From Erwinia sp050410775 (lineage in GTDB: Bacteria > Pseudomonadota > Gammaproteobacteria > Enterobacterales > Enterobacteriaceae), in the NCBI RefSeq assembly GCF_050410775.1, contig NZ_CP191229.1: a stretch of DNA of 64,000 nt; one strand, given 5' to 3'. Positions 60,143 through 64,000 of this stretch are shown here, piece by piece. The first letter of the stretch is position 1; every line of letters starts with the position of its first letter. A model generated the notes under the pieces. That model was not told the origin of the DNA. It made no database searches and saw only the letters and a program-made list of their open reading frames with translations. The translations under genes were made by a program, and so were the position numbers.

Positions 60143-63100
60143 ATGTTGTACGATAAATCCCTTGAAAAGGATAACTGTGGTTTCGGCCTGATCGCCCACA
60201 TAGAAGGCGAACCTAGCCATAAGGTGGTGCGAACCGCTATCCACGCTTTGGCCCGTATGCAGCACCGTGGCGCGATCCTTGCTGACGGCAAGACCGGCGA
60301 CGGCTGCGGCCTGTTATTGCAGAAACCTGACCGGTTTTTCCGGGTAGTGGCCGCCGATTGCGGCTGGCGCCTGGCGAAAAATTACGCCGTCGGCATGCTG
60401 TTCCTCAATCAGGATGACGAACTGGCTCGTGAAAGCCGTCGTATCGTGGAGGAAGAAGTCTTACGCGAAACGCTCTCCGTGGTGGGCTGGCGTGAAGTCC
60501 CGGTCAACCGGGAAGTGCTGGGCGAAATCGCGCTCTCCTCCATGCCGCGCATTGAGCAACTGTTTATCAACGCGCCGGCTGGCTGGCGTCCGCGCGATAT
60601 GGAGCGCCGCCTTTATATGGCGCGCCGCCGTATTGAGAAACGCATTGCCGATAAAGAGTTCTACGTTTGCAGTTTCTCAAACCAGGTCAATATCTATAAA
60701 GGTCTCTGTATGCCGGCAGATTTGCCGCGCTTCTACCTGGATCTGGCCGACCTGCGTCTTGAGTCCGCCATCTGCCTGTTCCACCAGCGCTTCTCGACCA
60801 ATACCGTGCCGCGCTGGCCGCTGGCGCAGCCTTTCCGCTATATGGCGCACAACGGTGAGATCAATACCATCGCCGGTAACCGCCAATGGGCGAAAGCGCG
60901 CGCCTATAAATTCCGCACCCCGCTCATTCCCGATTTGCAGGATGCAGCGCCGTTCGTCAATGAGACCGGATCTGACTCCAGCTCAATGGACAATATGCTG
61001 GAATTGTTCCTCAGCGGCGGCATGGATCTGATTCGCGCCATGCGTCTTCTGGTGCCGCCAGCCTGGCAGAACAATCCGGATATGGATCCGGAGCTGCGCG
61101 ACTTCTTTGACTTTAACTCCATGCATATGGAGCCGTGGGATGGTCCGGCAGGTATCGTAATGTCCGATGGCCGTTATGCGGCCTGTAATCTGGACCGTAA
61201 CGGCCTGCGCCCGGCGCGCTACGTGATTACCACAGATAAGCTGATTACCTGCGCTTCTGAAGTAGGCATCTGGGATTATCAGCCGGATGAAGTGGTGGAA
61301 AAAGGCCGCGTAGGGCCCGGCGAGCTGATGGTGATTGATACCCGTGCAGGCCGTATTCTTCATTCAGCGGAAACCGATAACGATCTGAAAAGCCGCCACC
61401 CTTATAAAGAGTGGATGGAGAAAAACGTCCGCCGCCTGGTGCCGTTCGAGAGTCTGCCGGACGATCAGGTTGGCAGCCGTGAAATGGATGACGATCTGCT
61501 GGCGACGTTCCAGAAACAGTTCGGCTACAGCAGCGAAGAGCTGGACGCCATTATCCGCGTTCTGGGTGAAAACGGTCAGGAAGCCGTAGGATCGATGGGC
61601 GATGATACGCCGTTCGCCGTGCTTTCCAGCCGCCCGCGCATCATTTACGACTATTTCCGCCAGCAGTTCGCTCAGGTGACGAACCCGCCTATCGATCCGC
61701 TGCGTGAAGCGCATGTTATGTCGCTGGCTACCAGTATCGGTCGCGAAATGAACGTCTTCTGCGAGGCGGAAGGTCAGGCGCACCGTCTGAGCTTTAAATC
61801 CCCTATTCTGCTCTATTCAGACTTCAAACAGCTGACCTCGCAGGATGAAGAGTTTTATCGCGCGGATACGCTCGACTGTACTTTCGATCCCGCCGAAAGC
61901 TCGCTGGAAGCGACCATTCTGGCGCTGTGCGATCGTGCTGAAGCGCTGGTTAAAGCGGGCACCGTTTTACTGGTTCTCTCTGACCGCGGCATCACTGAAA
62001 AACGCCTGCCTGTCCCCGTGCCTATGGTGGTTGGTGCCGTGCAGACTCGCCTGGTGGATAAAAACCTGCGCTGCGATGCCAACATCATTGTTGAAACCGC
62101 CAGCGCCCGCGATCCGCACCACTTCGCCGTTTTGCTGGGCTTTGGCGCCACGGCGATTTATCCCTATCTTGCCTATGAGTCACTGGCAAAAATGGCCGAC
62201 AGCGGCGTGATCGAGAAAGATTACCGTACCCTGATGCTGAACTACCGTAACGGCATCAATAAGGGCCTTTACAAAATCATGTCCAAAATGGGCATTTCGA
62301 CCATCGCTTCCTACCGCTGTTCGAAGCTGTTCGAAGCCGTTGGCCTGCATCGCGACGTCTCGGGGCTCTGCTTCCAGGGCGTGGTCAGCCGCATCGGCGG
62401 CGCTACCTTTACCGATTTCCAGCAGGACCTGCTGAATCTGGCAAAACGCGCCTGGCTTCAGCGTAAGCCGCTCGATCAGGGCGGGTTACTGAAGTATGTG
62501 CACGGCGGCGAATATCACGCCTATAACCCTGATGTGGTCGCGACGCTGCAAAAAGCGGTACAAAGCGGTGACTACGGCGATTATCAGCACTACGCGAAAC
62601 TGGTGAACGAGCGTCCCGTTGCGGCCCTGCGCGATCTGCTGGCGATAACCTCTGCCAGCAGCACCGCCATTAATCTTGACGATGTGGAGCCCGCCAGCGA
62701 GCTGTATAAGCGGTTTGATACCGCAGCCATGTCTATTGGCGCACTCAGCCCGGAAGCGCATGAATCGCTGGCCGAGGCGATGAACGGCCTGGGCGGCTTC
62801 TCTAACTCCGGGGAAGGCGGCGAAGATCCGGCGCGCTACGGAACTAATAAAGTGTCACGCATCAAACAGGTAGCCTCAGGCCGCTTCGGCGTAACGCCGG
62901 CCTATCTGGTCAATGCGGACGTTATTCAGATCAAAGTGGCTCAGGGGGCCAAACCGGGCGAAGGCGGCCAGCTGCCGGGCGATAAGGTAACGCCTTATAT
63001 CGCCAAGCTGCGCTATTCCGTGCCTGGCGTGACGCTGATTTCTCCACCGCCGCACCACGACATCTACTCTATCGAGGATCTGGCACAGCTGATTTTCGAT

Positions 63101-64000
63101 CTGAAACAGGTGAATCCGAAGGCGATGATTTCGGTGAAGCTGGTTTCCGAGCCGGGCGTGGGCACCATCGCAACTGGCGTTGCCAAAGCCTATGCGGATC
63201 TGATCACCATCGCCGGCTATGATGGCGGCACCGGTGCCAGCCCGCTGAGCTCGGTGAAATATGCGGGCTGTCCGTGGGAGCTGGGCCTGGTGGAAACACA
63301 GCAGGCACTGGTGGCTAACGGTCTGCGCCATAAAATCCGCCTGCAGGTGGACGGTGGCCTGAAAACCGGCCGCGACATCATCAAGGCCGCGATCCTCGGC
63401 GCGGAAAGCTTCGGCTTCGGCACCGGCCCGATGGTGGCGCTGGGCTGTAAATATCTGCGAATTTGTCACCTGAACAACTGCGCAACGGGTGTGGCAACGC
63501 AGGATGAGAAGCTGCGTAAGAACCACTATCACGGTCTGCCATACCGCGTGACAAACTACTTTGAGTTTATCGCCCGTGAAACGCGTGAAATCATGGCTGA
63601 GCTGGGCGTTAAGCGCCTGGTGGATCTGATTGGCCGTACCGATCTGTTGAACGAACTGGAAGGTTTCACCGCCAAACAGCAGAGTCTGGATCTCTCCGCG
63701 CTGCTGCAAACGGCGGAACCGATGCCCGGCAAAGCCGTTTACTGCACCGAGAGCAATCCGCCATTTGACAATGGATTGCTGAACAAGGCGCTCTATGACC
63801 AGGCGATGCCTTTTGTGGAAGCGAAGCAGAGCAAAACGTTCTGGTTTGATATTCGTAACACCGATCGTTCCGTAGGCGCGACGCTCTCCGGCGCCATTGC
63901 GCTGAAGCACGGCGATCAGGGACTGGCTGCCGATCCCATTCGCGCGCACTTCAGCGGGACTGCCGGGCAGAGCTTCGGCGTCTGGAATGCTGGCGGCGTG
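60143..64000 (+). CDS. gltB: Glutamate synthase (NADPH) large subunit, 3' truncated by window end
   Basis: Large subunit of GOGAT: takes ammonia from glutamine at an N-terminal amidotransferase site and makes glutamate from 2-oxoglutarate on FMN. The ATG at 60143 follows GGGAGG and reads MLYDKSLEKDNCGFG, so an 11-residue propeptide would be cleaved to expose the catalytic Cys12. The FMN-binding synthase region (GGTGASPLSSVKYAG) and the 3Fe-4S cysteines CKYLRICHLNNC are present. 1286 codons are in the window, still open at the edge; the C-terminal beta-helix is missing. An upstream GTG at 60047 extends the frame with PQSLG, as in longer E. coli annotations. gltD is expected next. Confidence 0.97.
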   Translation, partial: MLYDKSLEKDNCGFGLIAHIEGEPSHKVVRTAIHALARMQHRGAILADGKTGDGCGLLLQKPDRFFRVVAADCGWRLAKNYAVGMLFLNQDDELARESRRIVEEEVLRETLSVVGWREVPVNREVLGEIALSSMPRIEQLFINAPAGWRPRDMERRLYMARRRIEKRIADKEFYVCSFSNQVNIYKGLCMPADLPRFYLDLADLRLESAICLFHQRFSTNTVPRWPLAQPFRYMAHNGEINTIAGNRQWAKARAYKFRTPLIPDLQDAAPFVNETGSDSSSMDNMLELFLSGGMDLIRAMRLLVPPAWQNNPDMDPELRDFFDFNSMHMEPWDGPAGIVMSDGRYAACNLDRNGLRPARYVITTDKLITCASEVGIWDYQPDEVVEKGRVGPGELMVIDTRAGRILHSAETDNDLKSRHPYKEWMEKNVRRLVPFESLPDDQVGSREMDDDLLATFQKQFGYSSEELDAIIRVLGENGQEAVGSMGDDTPFAVLSSRPRIIYDYFRQQFAQVTNPPIDPLREAHVMSLATSIGREMNVFCEAEGQAHRLSFKSPILLYSDFKQLTSQDEEFYRADTLDCTFDPAESSLEATILALCDRAEALVKAGTVLLVLSDRGITEKRLPVPVPMVVGAVQTRLVDKNLRCDANIIVETASARDPHHFAVLLGFGATAIYPYLAYESLAKMADSGVIEKDYRTLMLNYRNGINKGLYKIMSKMGISTIASYRCSKLFEAVGLHRDVSGLCFQGVVSRIGGATFTDFQQDLLNLAKRAWLQRKPLDQGGLLKYVHGGEYHAYNPDVVATLQKAVQSGDYGDYQHYAKLVNERPVAALRDLLAITSASSTAINLDDVEPASELYKRFDTAAMSIGALSPEAHESLAEAMNGLGGFSNSGEGGEDPARYGTNKVSRIKQVASGRFGVTPAYLVNADVIQIKVAQGAKPGEGGQLPGDKVTPYIAKLRYSVPGVTLISPPPHHDIYSIEDLAQLIFDLKQVNPKAMISVKLVSEPGVGTIATGVAKAYADLITIAGYDGGTGASPLSSVKYAGCPWELGLVETQQALVANGLRHKIRLQVDGGLKTGRDIIKAAILGAESFGFGTGPMVALGCKYLRICHLNNCATGVATQDEKLRKNHYHGLPYRVTNYFEFIARETREIMAELGVKRLVDLIGRTDLLNELEGFTAKQQSLDLSALLQTAEPMPGKAVYCTESNPPFDNGLLNKALYDQAMPFVEAKQSKTFWFDIRNTDRSVGATLSGAIALKHGDQGLAADPIRAHFSGTAGQSFGVWNAGGV

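Noticed and set aside
62876..63949. 357-codon minus-strand frame opposite gltB
   Set aside because: gltB is intact on the plus strand; the antisense frame shows no motif.

Overview
The window is chromosomal DNA of a gamma-proteobacterium of the order Enterobacterales. Nearly every protein is close to its Escherichia coli counterpart in length and motif. Gene losses and rearrangements relative to E. coli, moderately high GC, and a helicase next to nrdD fit a member of the Erwiniaceae (Pantoea/Erwinia-like); the genus is inference. No insertion sequence, prophage or CRISPR array is visible.

Layout. (1) 1-7.5 kb: treC, a convergent SNF2/SWIM helicase, then the anaerobic ribonucleotide reductase operon nrdDG behind a candidate FNR site and two NrdR boxes. 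(2) 7.5-14.3 kb: yraR, yhbO, yhbP, yhbQ, yhbS, ubiT, ubiU, ubiV and yhbW. ubiTUV make ubiquinone without oxygen, so regions 1 and 2 together carry two anaerobic functions. (3) 14.3-16.6 kb: an MFS exporter and a ROK-family regulator, where E. coli has mtr. (4) 16.8-29.5 kb: the RNA/translation block deaD, yrbN, nlpI, pnp, rpsO, truB, rbfA, infB, nusA, rimP, tRNA-fMet and tRNA-Leu(GAG), all leftward. (5) 29.6-36.3 kb: secG, glmM, folP, ftsH, rlmE, yhbY and greA. (6) 36.6-43.8 kb: dacB, obgE, rpmA, rplU, ispB, sfsB, murA and ibaG. (7) 43.9-51.6 kb: the envelope block, with mlaFEDCB (phospholipid retrieval) leftward and yrbG-kdsD-kdsC-lptC-lptA-lptB (Kdo synthesis and LPS export) rightward. (8) 51.6-56.0 kb: rpoN, hpf, ptsN, rapZ, npr, then mtgA. 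(9) 56.0-64.0 kb: an AT-rich gap, the sRNA ArcZ, arcB, a second AT-rich gap, and gltB, which runs off the right edge.

Several genes present at these junctions in E. coli are absent here: mtr, argG-yhbX, yhbE, yrbL, elbB and yhcC. The treC-nrdDG block is joined directly to yraR, although these loci lie far apart in E. coli.

Most interesting non-coding signals: near-identical NtrC-type palindromes in the arcB-gltB gap; retained ArcZ despite loss of its usual neighbour elbB; a 260-bp block with 10-bp terminal inverted repeats between infB and rbfA, which looks like a miniature element; a U5-U68 mismatch in the acceptor stem of tRNA-Leu(GAG); and the NrdR/FNR control region of nrdDG. I found no convincing new multi-gene system; the window is mostly conserved core genome.
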